Both the position numbers and the translations under genes were made by a program. Below are positions 17,262 to 25,483 of a stretch of 64,000 nucleotides of DNA, one piece after another. A model generated the notes under the pieces. That model was not told where the DNA came from. It did not search any database and worked only from the letters and a program-made list of their open reading frames with translations. The DNA lies in NCBI GenBank assembly GCA_964519585.1, contig CAZFIO010000001.1, positions 1-64,000 on the forward strand, written 5' to 3'. Source of the DNA: CAZFIO01 sp964519585. Lineage in GTDB: Bacteria > Bacillota > Clostridia > Tissierellales > Tissierellaceae. Positions within the stretch are counted from its first letter, which is position 1, and each line of letters begins with the position of its first letter.

Positions 17262-18275
17262 ATGAGAAAGGAAAGAAAAAGGGAACATGTTGAAAATCAC
17301 TTAAAGACAAGCTATGAGGGAGACACTTTATTTGGTGATGTATATTTGGAACACAATGCCTTGCCAGAATTAAATATTGGTGATATAGATACAAGAATAG
17401 ATTTTCTAGGAAAAAAGGCCAATTACCCAATAATTATAAATGCTATGACAGGTGGTACAGAGTTTGCTGGAGAGATAAACAGGGAGCTATCCCTACTAGC
17501 CAAGGAGTTTAATATACCCATGGCCGTAGGTTCTGAAACCATAATTGTATGTGAGGATGAGGGTTGCAAGGATTCCTTTAGGGTAGTAAGAAGAAACATG
17601 GGGCCTGAAGCTATAGTTTTGGCAAACCTGAGTGGTTTTGCTAGTCTAGATGATGCGAAAATTGCCATGGAGACCATTGAAGCGGATGCCCTACAAATAC
17701 ACTTGAATCCAGCCCAGGAACTAGCTATGGATGAGGGTGATAGGGACTTTAAGGGAATAATCAATAATATTGAAAAGATTATCCAGGCTACGGACAAGCC
17801 AGTTATAGTCAAGGAAGTAGGCTTTGGTATATCCAAGGATGTGGCAAGAAGGCTCTATGATATAGGAGTAAGATGTATAGACATATCAGGCCATGGGGGA
17901 ACCAACTTTATAGAGATAGAAAATCTTAGGAATTTAAATACTGATTTAACGGAACTGTATTCCTGGGGGATACCCTCAGCCCTAGCTATTATTAGGTCTA
18001 GGGAGCTACCCAGTGATTTAAAAATCATAGGCAGTGGTGGGATTAGAAATAGTTTGGACATAGCCAAGGCTCTAGTTTTGGGAGCAGAAATAGCAGGAAT
18101 CAGTGGAGAACTTCTAAGATATCTAGTCCATGGTGGCTACGGACATGCAAAGACTTACCTAGAAGCCCTAACCTATAAGCTGAAGGTAATCATGCTACTA
18201 ATGGGTAAGAAAAATATAGAAGAACTAAGAAATGCAGACTATAGGCTAACAGGAAGATTAAAAGAATTACTGTAA
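17262..18275 (+). CDS. fni: Type 2 isopentenyl-diphosphate isomerase
   Basis: FMN- and NAD(P)H-dependent isomerisation of isopentenyl to dimethylallyl diphosphate for isoprenoid synthesis. A TIM-barrel protein of 337 residues with the family sequence RKREHVENHL at the start, INAMTGG, LQIHLNPAQELAMDEGDRDF, VIVKEVGFGIS, DISGHGGTNF and GSGGIRNSLDIAKAL (phosphate and FMN loops). The frame opens at GTG 17253, but the ATG at 17262 is better placed behind GGGGTG and matches family N-termini. A standalone gene closed by its own terminator. Confidence 0.94.
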   Translation: MRKERKREHVENHLKTSYEGDTLFGDVYLEHNALPELNIGDIDTRIDFLGKKANYPIIINAMTGGTEFAGEINRELSLLAKEFNIPMAVGSETIIVCEDEGCKDSFRVVRRNMGPEAIVLANLSGFASLDDAKIAMETIEADALQIHLNPAQELAMDEGDRDFKGIINNIEKIIQATDKPVIVKEVGFGISKDVARRLYDIGVRCIDISGHGGTNFIEIENLRNLNTDLTELYSWGIPSALAIIRSRELPSDLKIIGSGGIRNSLDIAKALVLGAEIAGISGELLRYLVHGGYGHAKTYLEALTYKLKVIMLLMGKKNIEELRNADYRLTGRLKELL

Positions 18276-18281
18276 ATTTTT

Positions 18282-18310
18282 AGGTGTTGGACAAGGGTCC
18301 AACACCTTTT
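18282..18310 (+). terminator. Terminator after fni
   Basis: Eleven-base-pair stem AGGTGTTGGAC / GTCCAACACCT with loop AAGG, ending in TTTT. Confidence 0.85.
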
Positions 18311-18361
18311 GCTTATATATATTGTAATCCAGAGTGAAGCTAAGGATGAAAACTCTTTTAC

Positions 18362-19825
18362 TTAGAGACTAAGTCTATTTTTTATAGTGTTTTCTATGTG
18401 GTCATCCAGAAAATCCATTCCTTCTAGATCTATATAGATGACCTCCCTATCTTTTCTAAGGATTATTTCTGTTTTCATATAGTCTAGATAATAGGCTTCA
18501 TCTACACCCCAAAAGCTTTCATCAGCCTTAATTATGGAGTTGGCAAAGCCAACTTCCCTTAACTTTCTTTTGCCTTCAATTTTATCCATATCCTTTACTT
18601 TATTGAAATCTTCTTCATTAATTCCATAGAATTTTAAGAAACTATCAAATTCTCCATAATCAAAGGAATACCTAAATAAGTCATTAGTTCTAGTTACAAG
18701 GGCTTTTTTGGCCCGATTTTTATACCTCTTAACTAAGTTTTGGGCAATAGAACTGTTTATTGCCCCAGCATATTCAGCTTTTATGGAACCAGCACTTCTA
18801 GAGTAGGAGTAAGATTCATAAGAGTGTGGAAATAGGGGGCTAGAATTTCTATAAAAGGTTGCATAGTCTTCCCCTTCATCCAAGTCCTCCATTAAGACAA
18901 TCTTATAGTCCTCCCTATCAGGAAGGTCCTGGTCTTGGTCCAGGAGTGCATCTATAAAATGCACACCTATAAAAGCATTAAGTGCGATAGTTAACAAAAG
19001 GGTAAAAACCAGGCCAATGGATTTTAACTCCAATTCCATTCTTCTAGGCTTAACAATAAACCTATAGAGAGTCCCTATAGACACACCTATTATGCCAGGG
19101 ATAAGGCCTATAATTGCACTTTTGTTTTCTAAGATAAAGGCACTATATAGGATATGATAAAATAACAAAATAAAAACAATATTCATATATATTAATAATA
19201 TTTTATATATAGGCTTCCTAGAACTATCAAAATCTAGGGGAAGTCCTTCCTCAATATTTTTGCGATTTCTATTGATAAAACGATTTAGATCTATGATTTG
19301 AACAATTCCCAGGGCCAAGGCTGCTGGCATTAGAAATGCTAGAGAAAGATGCAAACCATCCTTGACAGCAGAGGTATTCTTAAAAACAGACCCTAAAATA
19401 AACCAAGATAGAACAACTGACAAAATGGTCATTAAATAGTTGCCTACTTCCTGTTTTTTACCTATGGCTTCCAGGCTTTTAAAAAGCTCCTCCTCATCAG
19501 TCTCCAAGGGCATGGCATCATCGGTCTTTTCCTTGTAATATATATGCAAATCTGAGGTCTTAGTAGCATAATTCCAGCCCACATGCTGACAAACACTTTG
19601 AAATTCTTCTAGATCAACCTTGGTCTTCCTGGTAAAAAAGGTCTCAATCTCATAAGGAGTTATGGAGAAGTCTAGGTCTTCAGGTTTTATTCTTTTATAT
19701 ACAAATATATAACCTTGGTAAATTTTGCTTATAAGCCAGCCTTCCCTAGCCTTTTTTTCAAAGAATCTTTCCATAAATGGATAATTATCAATATTTATAT
19801 AGTTAATTTCTATTTTGAAATTCAT
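18362..19825 (-). CDS. DUF2812-domain membrane protein
   Basis: The N-terminal 100 residues are cytoplasmic and match the DUF2812 pattern (EKKAREGWLISKIYQGYIFVYKR, FSITPYEIETF). Five or so hydrophobic segments follow between about residues 130 and 300 (YLMTILSVVLSWFILGSVF, LSLAFLMPAALALGIVQII, ILLIYMNIVFILLFYHIL, IIGLIPGIIGVSIG, SIGLVFTLLLTIALNAFIG), then an extracytoplasmic or cytoplasmic tail of about 180 residues. It starts inside the end of the padR gene (23 bp overlap), the usual arrangement in which a PadR repressor controls a DUF2812 protein. Members are linked to envelope stress or drug response, but no activity is established. AGGGAAAGGAAG precedes the ATG. Confidence 0.8.
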   Translation of the reverse strand: MNFKIEINYINIDNYPFMERFFEKKAREGWLISKIYQGYIFVYKRIKPEDLDFSITPYEIETFFTRKTKVDLEEFQSVCQHVGWNYATKTSDLHIYYKEKTDDAMPLETDEEELFKSLEAIGKKQEVGNYLMTILSVVLSWFILGSVFKNTSAVKDGLHLSLAFLMPAALALGIVQIIDLNRFINRNRKNIEEGLPLDFDSSRKPIYKILLIYMNIVFILLFYHILYSAFILENKSAIIGLIPGIIGVSIGTLYRFIVKPRRMELELKSIGLVFTLLLTIALNAFIGVHFIDALLDQDQDLPDREDYKIVLMEDLDEGEDYATFYRNSSPLFPHSYESYSYSRSAGSIKAEYAGAINSSIAQNLVKRYKNRAKKALVTRTNDLFRYSFDYGEFDSFLKFYGINEEDFNKVKDMDKIEGKRKLREVGFANSIIKADESFWGVDEAYYLDYMKTEIILRKDREVIYIDLEGMDFLDDHIENTIKNRLSL

Positions 19826-20129
19826 CTTCCTTTCCCTCCTTTACATAGTTTGCATGACCTATCATGGCTTCAAATCTTTGAATCTCTCCATTTAAAACAT
19901 CCCTACCTAAGTCAGTAATAAGATAGGTTTTTTTCTTGTCCTCTTCTGAAATCATTTCTATATATTTATCCTTTTCAAACCTAGGCAGTAGGGAGTAGAG
20001 GGTCCCAGGTCCTACCTGCACCTTACCTTCCGTAAGCCATTCTATATATTGCATAATTTCATAGCCATGTCTTTTTTCCTTTAAGGATAAAAGAATATAA
20101 AACATTGGCTGGGTTAGTGGTTTATTCAA
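19803..20129 (-). CDS. PadR-family transcriptional regulator
   Basis: A 108-residue winged-helix regulator with LTQPMFYILLSLKEKRHGYEIMQ at the start, VGPGTLYSLLPRFEKDKYIE (recognition helix and wing region) and KKTYLITDLGRDVL, all typical of PadR. The open frame runs to 20222, but the upstream part is promoter and operator DNA. The TTG at 20129 follows AAGGAGGGG at ideal spacing and gives the family-typical N-terminus. Translation couples to the overlapping DUF2812 gene. Three operator-like inverted repeats overlap its promoter, indicating self-repression relieved by an unknown ligand. Confidence 0.92.
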   Translation of the reverse strand: MNKPLTQPMFYILLSLKEKRHGYEIMQYIEWLTEGKVQVGPGTLYSLLPRFEKDKYIEMISEEDKKKTYLITDLGRDVLNGEIQRFEAMIGHANYVKEGKEDEFQNRN

Positions 20130-20146
20130 TAGCTTCCCCTCCTTAG

Positions 20147-20222
20147 GATATATCAATACATGATATATCGACACATGATATAGTGATAATTTAAGTATAT
20201 ATCGACACCTGATACATGTCAA
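20147..20222 (-). promoter_or_regulatory. padR promoter with three operator-like repeats
   Basis: Reading leftward: TTGACA, 17 nt, TATACT (20222 to 20194). Three sites of the form TATCA-N5-YGATA are centred at 20207 (inside the promoter spacer), 20173 and 20158. The last is a perfect GATATATCA-TGTAT-TGATATATC immediately before the Shine-Dalgarno. This layout fits PadR autorepression with cooperative binding. Confidence 0.75.
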
Positions 20223-20301
20223 GTCATATTTTCAATAAAGGGGATGGGAAATTTTGTTCATCTTATATTTTATAGACTACTCTTGGTTAGGGGCCTTATG
20301 A

Positions 20302-20331
20302 TTGACAGGGATTTTTATAATGTGATATATT
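20302..20331 (+). promoter_or_regulatory. Promoter of the rhodanese gene
   Basis: TTGACA (20302-20307), 18 nt, TATATT (20326-20331). Predicted start near 20338. It is divergent from the padR promoter, with about 80 bp between their -35 elements. Confidence 0.65.
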
Positions 20332-20399
20332 TTATTTATAGAAAATTGCAGCAGTTATAGCTTCAATCTAATGTTTGTATTTTACAAGGAGGTAGAAAG

Positions 20400-21233
20400 A
20401 TGAAAAACTTTGTAAAGAAGGCTTGGTTGGAAGAAAATATTAATAAGGATAATTTAATAATCTTGGATGCAAGGGCGGATTTGTCTGATCCTGAAAAAGG
20501 TATGAAATTGTATGAAGAAGGTCATATAAAAGGAGCTCATTTTGTTTCACTTGAGGATACAATGACAGGTGAGCTAGGTATTCATGGGGGTAGGCATCCA
20601 CTACCTGACATGAAGAGGTTTGTTGAAGATATGAAAGGCCTAGGAATCCATGATGATTCCCTACTTGTGATTTATGATGATGGAGCTTTAGCCATGGCTG
20701 CTAGGTTGTGGTGGTTACTAAAGTACATAGGGAAAAGCAAGGTTTATATACTAGAAGGTGGATTTGACAACTGGCTAAGGGAAGGTGGGGAAATCACAGA
20801 TACAATTCTTAAAAGAAGAAAATCAAAAGGCTTATCACTTAATATAAATAGTGACATAAGAGTAAATATGGAATATGTAAGGGATTCTATAGGCAAAGAA
20901 GGAACAGTTCTAATAGATGCCAGATCGTATGAAAGATATCTAGGCGAGGTTGAACCTTTAGACAAGTTTCCAGGTCGCATACCTTCCGCTATGAATTTAC
21001 CCTGGGACTCCTTCTTAAATAAGGATGGGATAGATATGGAGGATATAGGTAAGCTTCTAGAGCCCCTATTTCAACATAAAGAAATAATTGTATATTGTGG
21101 TTCTGGGGTCAGTGGAACAGTACCCTATATATTTATGGATGAAATAGGACTAAAACCAAAGCTTTACCCAGGTAGCTATAGTGACTGGATTTCCTATGAT
21201 GAAAACCAGGTTGAAGTGGGAGATAAAGAATAA
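20400..21233 (+). CDS. Two-domain rhodanese-type sulfurtransferase
   Basis: A 277-residue thiosulfate or 3-mercaptopyruvate sulfurtransferase. Residues 1-130 are the inactive rhodanese repeat (ILDARADLSDPEKG, GHIKGAHFVSLED, with Asp93 where the second domain has its Cys). Residues 150-275 are the active repeat with Cys233 in the loop CGSGVSG. That loop resembles the CG[S/T]GVT type of 3-mercaptopyruvate enzymes more than the CRKGVT thiosulfate type, so an SseA-like role in cysteine catabolism and sulfide handling is favoured. Start ATG behind AAGGAGG. It has its own promoter and appears monocistronic. Confidence 0.9.
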   Translation: MKNFVKKAWLEENINKDNLIILDARADLSDPEKGMKLYEEGHIKGAHFVSLEDTMTGELGIHGGRHPLPDMKRFVEDMKGLGIHDDSLLVIYDDGALAMAARLWWLLKYIGKSKVYILEGGFDNWLREGGEITDTILKRRKSKGLSLNINSDIRVNMEYVRDSIGKEGTVLIDARSYERYLGEVEPLDKFPGRIPSAMNLPWDSFLNKDGIDMEDIGKLLEPLFQHKEIIVYCGSGVSGTVPYIFMDEIGLKPKLYPGSYSDWISYDENQVEVGDKE

Positions 21234-21297
21234 GTATAGTCTTTAATAAGAAAAGGTGAAGAACTATACCCATCAATATTCGTTTTGCAAATATAGA

Positions 21298-21322
21298 TGC
21301 GCCAGGGACGGTCCTTGGCGCA
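21298..21322. repeat. REP-like palindrome R2
   Basis: TGCGC-CA-GGGAC-G-GTCC-TT-GGCGCA followed by TTTTT. It is paired with R3 28 bp later, upstream of the transposase gene, and may also terminate the rhodanese transcript. Confidence 0.85.
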
Positions 21323-21350
21323 TTTTTGCTTGAAAAATCTAGGTCAAAAA

Positions 21351-21375
21351 TGCGCTGGGGACAGTCCCCAATGCA
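21351..21375. repeat. REP-like palindrome R3
   Basis: TGCGC-TG-GGGAC-A-GTCCC-CA-ATGCA followed by TTTTT. It forms a tandem pair with R2, as in REP doublets (REPINs). Confidence 0.85.
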
Positions 21376-21460
21376 TTTTTGTTGAATTTTATTAAATAAA
21401 AAGAAGGATTTTATGTAATTATGTCGAATATTATGGTAATAATATTTTTGGAGGAAAAAG

Positions 21461-22276
21461 ATGGCTAGATTAGCAAGGGCTCAGAGTCCAACTGATTATT
21501 ATCATATTATGGTAAGAGGTAACAATAAAGAGGAAGTATTTAAAAATCCTGTGAATAAAAGATATTTCATAGAAACCTTATCTAAGCAAGAGGAAGAGGG
21601 CTTGATAGAAATAGGGGCATATTGTATTATGGATAATCATGCACATATTTTGATTTGGGTTGAAATAGAAGACCTAGGCAAGGTAATGAAATGTATTAAC
21701 ACTAAGTATGCACTGCAATTCAACTATATAAATGACAGGGTGGGCCATGTATTTCAAGGAAGATATAGAAGCGAGGTAATTACTGGTGACGAACACCTCC
21801 TAAATGTCCTAAGATATATACATAATAATCCTGTAAAAGCTGGTTTAGTAGGCCATCCTAGAAATTATAAATGGTCTAGCTATAATGAATACCTTAGGGG
21901 AGATGGAATATTGACCAATAGCCAAAGAGAATTAGTAATGTCATATTTTAATGAGAAAAAAAATAGCTTTATTGATTTCCATGGTGAATATGATGAGAAT
22001 GAATATTTGGATACGCAAGAAGATATCCAAATGCTAAGATTTAATAAGAGTATAAAAATAATTTCACAATATTTAATGGATAATGGCCTAGAAAAGACTG
22101 AATTAGAAACAAATATGGAACATTTGGAGGGAATTGTGACTAGGTTACTGGTAAATAAGGATTTATCACATAGACAAATTGCAGACTTACTAAATATTGG
22201 AAGGGGAATAGTACACAGGATAAGCCGACAAAACAAAAATGCGCCAGGGACCGTCCCCAACGCACTGGAGGGGTGA
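21461..22276 (+). CDS. REP-associated tyrosine transposase (RAYT)
   Basis: A Y1-type HUH endonuclease of the IS200/REP-associated family. The HUH motif is H60-A-H62 in YCIMDNHAHIL, and the candidate catalytic Tyr119 sits in RYIHNNPVKAG, the RAYT signature. The C-terminal 100 residues are a separate helical, HTH-like region (NKDLSHRQIADLLNIGRG). Two REP-like palindromes precede it, one (R4) overlaps its 3' end and supplies the last dozen codons, and another follows the next gene. RAYTs are usually single-copy, domesticated, and thought to mobilise or maintain REP elements. The ATG lies behind GGAGG. Its C-terminus may not be native because it is read through a repeat. Confidence 0.93.
   Translation: MARLARAQSPTDYYHIMVRGNNKEEVFKNPVNKRYFIETLSKQEEEGLIEIGAYCIMDNHAHILIWVEIEDLGKVMKCINTKYALQFNYINDRVGHVFQGRYRSEVITGDEHLLNVLRYIHNNPVKAGLVGHPRNYKWSSYNEYLRGDGILTNSQRELVMSYFNEKKNSFIDFHGEYDENEYLDTQEDIQMLRFNKSIKIISQYLMDNGLEKTELETNMEHLEGIVTRLLVNKDLSHRQIADLLNIGRGIVHRISRQNKNAPGTVPNALEG
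22240..22264. repeat. REP-like palindrome R4, inside RAYT 3' end
   Basis: TGCGC-CA-GGGAC-C-GTCCC-CA-ACGCA. It encodes the RAYT residues NAPGTVPNA just before its stop and lies 16 bp ahead of the corA start codon. Confidence 0.85.
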
Positions 22277-22280
22277 GAAG

Positions 22281-23240
22281 ATGTTATACATAAAATATGA
22301 TACCAATAGTATGGATAAAAGAAATATTGAGAATATTGAAGATTTTACAAATGACAAGGATGATAGGATAAAGTGGCTACAAATAGTAGGGCTTGGTAAT
22401 ACTGACCTAATAAAGGATCTATGTAATAAGTTGGGTGTTCATTCCCTGGTTTCAGATGATATACTAGGGGACAATCAGAGGCCCAAGATTGATGACTATG
22501 AAGATTATATTTATATTAAGTCTCAAAATATTATCCTTAATAATAATGATTTAAGCATACAAAAAGTTTCATTTATACTATTTATGGATAAAATGATTTC
22601 TTTCGAAGAATATGAGACAGATGTATTTATTAGTATAGAAGACAAACTACAAGATGGTACAATCCTTAGAAAGAATGGAGCTGATGATTTGCTTTATGCT
22701 CTTTTGAATTCTATAGTGGAAAACTATTTTGATCTTATAGAGATGCTTGGTGATAAGATAGATGAATTAGAAGATGAGTTGTTACAGGATCCCAATAAAA
22801 AAATATTGGAAAAGATATACTATGTAAAAAGGGAGCTAATTACTATTAGAAATATCATGTGGCCTATGCGGGAAGTGGCAAGCAACCTATCAAAGAATGA
22901 ATATGATCTAATCAATGGTAGAACCATATATTATTTTAGAGATATAGCAGATGATATAATTCAAATAATAGATATAGTTGAGAACTATAGGGAAATATGT
23001 TCAGGTATGCTGGATACCTACTTATCCAGTATAGGCAATAAAACAAATGATGTGATGAAGGTCTTGACCATATTTACAACCATATTTACCCCCTTGACCT
23101 TTTTAGCAGGCATATATGGAATGAATTTTAAATATTTGCCAGAATTAGAGTGGAAGTATGGATACCTTAGCTTCTGGTTGATTAGTATAGGAATAATACT
23201 TTTAATGTTCAAGTACTTTAAGAAAAAGGGTTGGCTATAA
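22281..23240 (+). CDS. corA: CorA-family divalent metal transporter
   Basis: A 319-residue CorA-type channel for Mg2+ (or Co2+/Ni2+) uptake. The large N-terminal cytoplasmic domain is followed by a long helix (from about residue 150) and two C-terminal membrane segments (LTIFTTIFTPLTFLAGIYGMNF and YLSFWLISIGIILLMFKYF). The signature GMN is at 280-282 in the pore-mouth loop, and the basic KYFKKKGWL end is typical. An upstream in-frame ATG at 22239 lies in a REP palindrome and is spurious. The ATG at 22281 follows GGAGGGG. It sits four bases after the RAYT stop, so expression may depend on read-through. Confidence 0.94.
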   Translation: MLYIKYDTNSMDKRNIENIEDFTNDKDDRIKWLQIVGLGNTDLIKDLCNKLGVHSLVSDDILGDNQRPKIDDYEDYIYIKSQNIILNNNDLSIQKVSFILFMDKMISFEEYETDVFISIEDKLQDGTILRKNGADDLLYALLNSIVENYFDLIEMLGDKIDELEDELLQDPNKKILEKIYYVKRELITIRNIMWPMREVASNLSKNEYDLINGRTIYYFRDIADDIIQIIDIVENYREICSGMLDTYLSSIGNKTNDVMKVLTIFTTIFTPLTFLAGIYGMNFKYLPELEWKYGYLSFWLISIGIILLMFKYFKKKGWL

Positions 23241-23248
23241 AACAAAAA

Positions 23249-23273
23249 TGCGCCAGGGACCGTCCCCAGCGCA
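23249..23273. repeat. REP-like palindrome R5, probable bidirectional terminator
   Basis: TGCGC-CA-GGGAC-C-GTCCC-CA-GCGCA with AAAAA before it and TTTTT after it. It fills the 40-bp gap between the convergent corA and oxidoreductase genes, and its symmetry would end transcripts from both sides. Confidence 0.85.
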
Positions 23274-23280
23274 TTTTTGA

Positions 23281-24840
23281 CTAAAAGTCTTCTTTGATTA
23301 ACTTTATTAATATATTGGCATCCTTGTTAAAATTCAAGGGTTTTACAGCTGGGCCTTGGATTATATTGCCTTCAAAGGTAAAGCGGGAACCATGACAAGG
23401 GCAATCCCAGGATCTTTCAGCATCATTCCAATTTAGTTCACAACCCAAATGGGTACAGGTGGTATCCACAAAGAAATACTCCCCCTTATCATCCCTATAG
23501 GCTCCAATTCTTTCACCGTCATGCTTAAAGACTTTTCCCTCACTTAAGCCTATATCCAGTTCGTCTGGAAGCTTAGAAAGTTTCCCCTTCAACAGTTGAC
23601 CTGCAACATTGACATTCTGTGCTACAAATTCCTTGGCTGAAGCCATAAGATTTTTCCTGGATGGGCTATATATATCCTGCCAAGGACTTTCCCCCTTGAT
23701 TATTAAATCTCTCAAAATCATAGATGAAACTATAGAATTGGTCATTCCCCATTTTTGAAAGCCAGTGGCTATATATAGATTAGGGGTATCATCAGTAAAG
23801 TAGCCTACATAAGGGACCCCATCTATAGTCATACAATCCTGGGTAGACCATCTAAAAGGCATTTCCTCTATGGTGAATATTTCCTTTGCAAACTGGATTA
23901 GGTTTCTATAATGAAGGCCAGTATCTTCACTTTGACCTACCTTATGCTTTTCACCTACTAGAAAAATCAATTCTCCATCCTCAGTTTTTTGGGATCTTAA
24001 AGATCGGCTAGGGTCCTCAGTATTTATATACATGCCACCGGGAAACTTTTCCTTTGCGGTGATTGCAAGTATATAGGACCTTTCCACATAAATCTTGGAG
24101 AAATACATGGAGGCCTTATTGTAGAAGGGATAGTGGGAGGCTATGATAACCTTCTTTGCCCTAACTTTTTTTCCTTGGGAAGTCAACAAAACATATTCAT
24201 CCCCATCCTCTTCCAAATCAATAACCCTACTATTTTCATAAATAGACATGCCGTCCTTATGAGCTAGCTTTGCCAAAGGAAGCAAAAACTTTCTAGGGTG
24301 AAATTGGGCTTGATCTTCAAATCTGACCCCAGCCTTAATCTCCATATCGAAGGGTATTTCTTCCACATAGGATGCTTTTATACCTAGGGAAGATGCAGCT
24401 TCAACCTCATCTTCTATATTCTTTATTTTATTTTCATCTTGAGTATAAACAAATGAAGCTTGATTGCTATAATCACATTCAATATTGTTTTCTTCTGCTA
24501 TTTCCTTTATTACCCCTATAGCCCTTTCATTGGCATGGGCATACTGTCTGGCCAAATCCTCACCAAATTGATTGATTAACTTATGGTAAATCAAACCATG
24601 CTGGGAGCTAATTTTTCCTGTGGTATGGGCTGTGGTTGAAGATAGGATTCCCCCTGCTTCTAAAATAGCTACTTTCAAACCTTGCTTTCTTAATTGATAG
24701 GCTGTGGTTATTCCTACCATCCCTCCACCTACTATAGCTATATCTACATTTATATCCTTTTCCAAGGCTGGGTAAGAACTTTTATCTGTTGAAGCTAGCC
24801 AATAGGATTCTGGAAATTTATTGAACTTTAACGTATCCAT
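23281..24840 (-). CDS. FAD-dependent oxidoreductase with C-terminal Rieske domain
   Basis: A 519-residue two-domain enzyme. Residues about 32-400 form a DAO-type FAD fold: dinucleotide motif DIAIVGGGMVG 33-43, then TAHTTGKISSQHG and a C-terminal IATGFQKWGMTNS FAD-contact region. The last 60 residues form a Rieske [2Fe-2S] domain with ligands Cys462/His464 (CTHLGC) and Cys480/His483 (CPCHG). The layout matches the Bacillus YhfW type of proteins, whose substrate is not established. Amine or amino-acid oxidation is possible. GGAGGAAA precedes the ATG. It is divergent from the T-box operon. Confidence 0.9.
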   Translation of the reverse strand: MDTLKFNKFPESYWLASTDKSSYPALEKDINVDIAIVGGGMVGITTAYQLRKQGLKVAILEAGGILSSTTAHTTGKISSQHGLIYHKLINQFGEDLARQYAHANERAIGVIKEIAEENNIECDYSNQASFVYTQDENKIKNIEDEVEAASSLGIKASYVEEIPFDMEIKAGVRFEDQAQFHPRKFLLPLAKLAHKDGMSIYENSRVIDLEEDGDEYVLLTSQGKKVRAKKVIIASHYPFYNKASMYFSKIYVERSYILAITAKEKFPGGMYINTEDPSRSLRSQKTEDGELIFLVGEKHKVGQSEDTGLHYRNLIQFAKEIFTIEEMPFRWSTQDCMTIDGVPYVGYFTDDTPNLYIATGFQKWGMTNSIVSSMILRDLIIKGESPWQDIYSPSRKNLMASAKEFVAQNVNVAGQLLKGKLSKLPDELDIGLSEGKVFKHDGERIGAYRDDKGEYFFVDTTCTHLGCELNWNDAERSWDCPCHGSRFTFEGNIIQGPAVKPLNFNKDANILIKLIKEDF

Positions 24841-24975
24841 ATTTTCCTCCTGTTTTTTCTTTACCTATACTTTTTACACATTAATCCAAAATTATACTAT
24901 TTTATAAAAATAGGAATATAATTTCTTTTATCCTAATAGAATAAAAGAAAAGAAAAAAGTATTTTCAAAAAAGGC

Positions 24976-25004
24976 TTTACATTTAAAATTATCTGTTGTA
25001 TAAT
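24976..25004 (+). promoter_or_regulatory. Promoter of the T-box operon
   Basis: TTTACA (24976-24981), 17 nt, TATAAT (24999-25004). Predicted start near 25011, just ahead of the T-box stem I. Confidence 0.75.
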
Positions 25005-25010
25005 GATAAA

Positions 25011-25286
25011 AATTCAGAAAATGAAAATGACTCTGAAGAGGGGAGTAGTTTTAGGAAGTCTTTACAGCGAGTTCCACCTGGTGAAAGGGAACAGGACGAA
25101 AGAAACGAAAAGGGCCTCTGAGTTTTGCACCGAGATTAGATTCAAGGCTGCAAGGGGATCACCCCTTATAGTGATAGGGTATATATGTACCCAAAGAGGT
25201 CTATATAGCGATATATGGATAAATTAGGATGGCAACGCGACTAACTCTCGTTCCTAGAAGAGATTCTAGGAATGGGAGTTTTTTTT
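25011..25286 (+). ncRNA. T-box riboswitch leader
   Basis: Stem I is recognisable: base stem AGAGG/CCTCT, AGTA of the specifier loop, ACAG with distal GTTCC/GGAAC hairpin and GGTGAAAG. The tRNA-acceptor-binding T-box AGGATGGCAACGCG is at 25226-25239. A terminator follows (CCTAGAA/TTCTAGG core at 25245-25278, then eight Ts) that the T-box bulge would compete with. Uncharged tRNA should allow read-through into the transporter operon. The 3' side of the specifier loop reads GAAAAGGG. Codon AAG (Lys) or AGG (Arg) fits best, but I cannot fix it by eye. Confidence 0.93.
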
Positions 25287-25287
25287 A

Positions 25288-25408
25288 TGACCTATCCCGA
25301 TTAGCAAAGCTTTTTTGCAAATCGATGGAAGGTCAAACGCAACGAACACCAAATCTATGCGAACCAAGAGAGCTCTAGATTTGAAATTCGAGACTGCGTC
25401 ATCTTCCA
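25288..25408 (+). other. Structured leader between T-box and first gene
   Basis: Two overlapping hairpins follow the T-box terminator. The first (25288-25335) pairs TGACCT/AGGTCA, GATT/AATC and GCAAA/TTTGC. The second (25326-25408) pairs TGGAAG/CTTCCA, ACGCA/TGCGT, CGAA/TTCG and CAAATCT/AGATTTG around a 20-nt loop. They share 25326-25335, so their outer stems exclude each other. I recognise no known RNA family. Confidence 0.5.
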
Positions 25409-25483
25409 CTAGGATAATTAAATCCTAAAGTCACAAAAAAGTATTGGGAAATTAGTAATTTTACAATCTAAGGGGGAATTATA

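Noticed and set aside
20130..20222. Longer PadR protein starting at 20222
   Set aside because: The extra codons cover the promoter and operators, so they cannot be translated from that promoter.
22239..22280. N-terminal extension of CorA
   Set aside because: It starts inside REP palindrome R4. The ATG at 22281 has a proper ribosome-binding site and a family-typical N-terminus.
25011..25286. Lysine riboswitch for the basic amino-acid transporter
   Set aside because: The AGGATGGCAACGCG motif, specifier-loop AGTA and terminator layout are those of a T-box.
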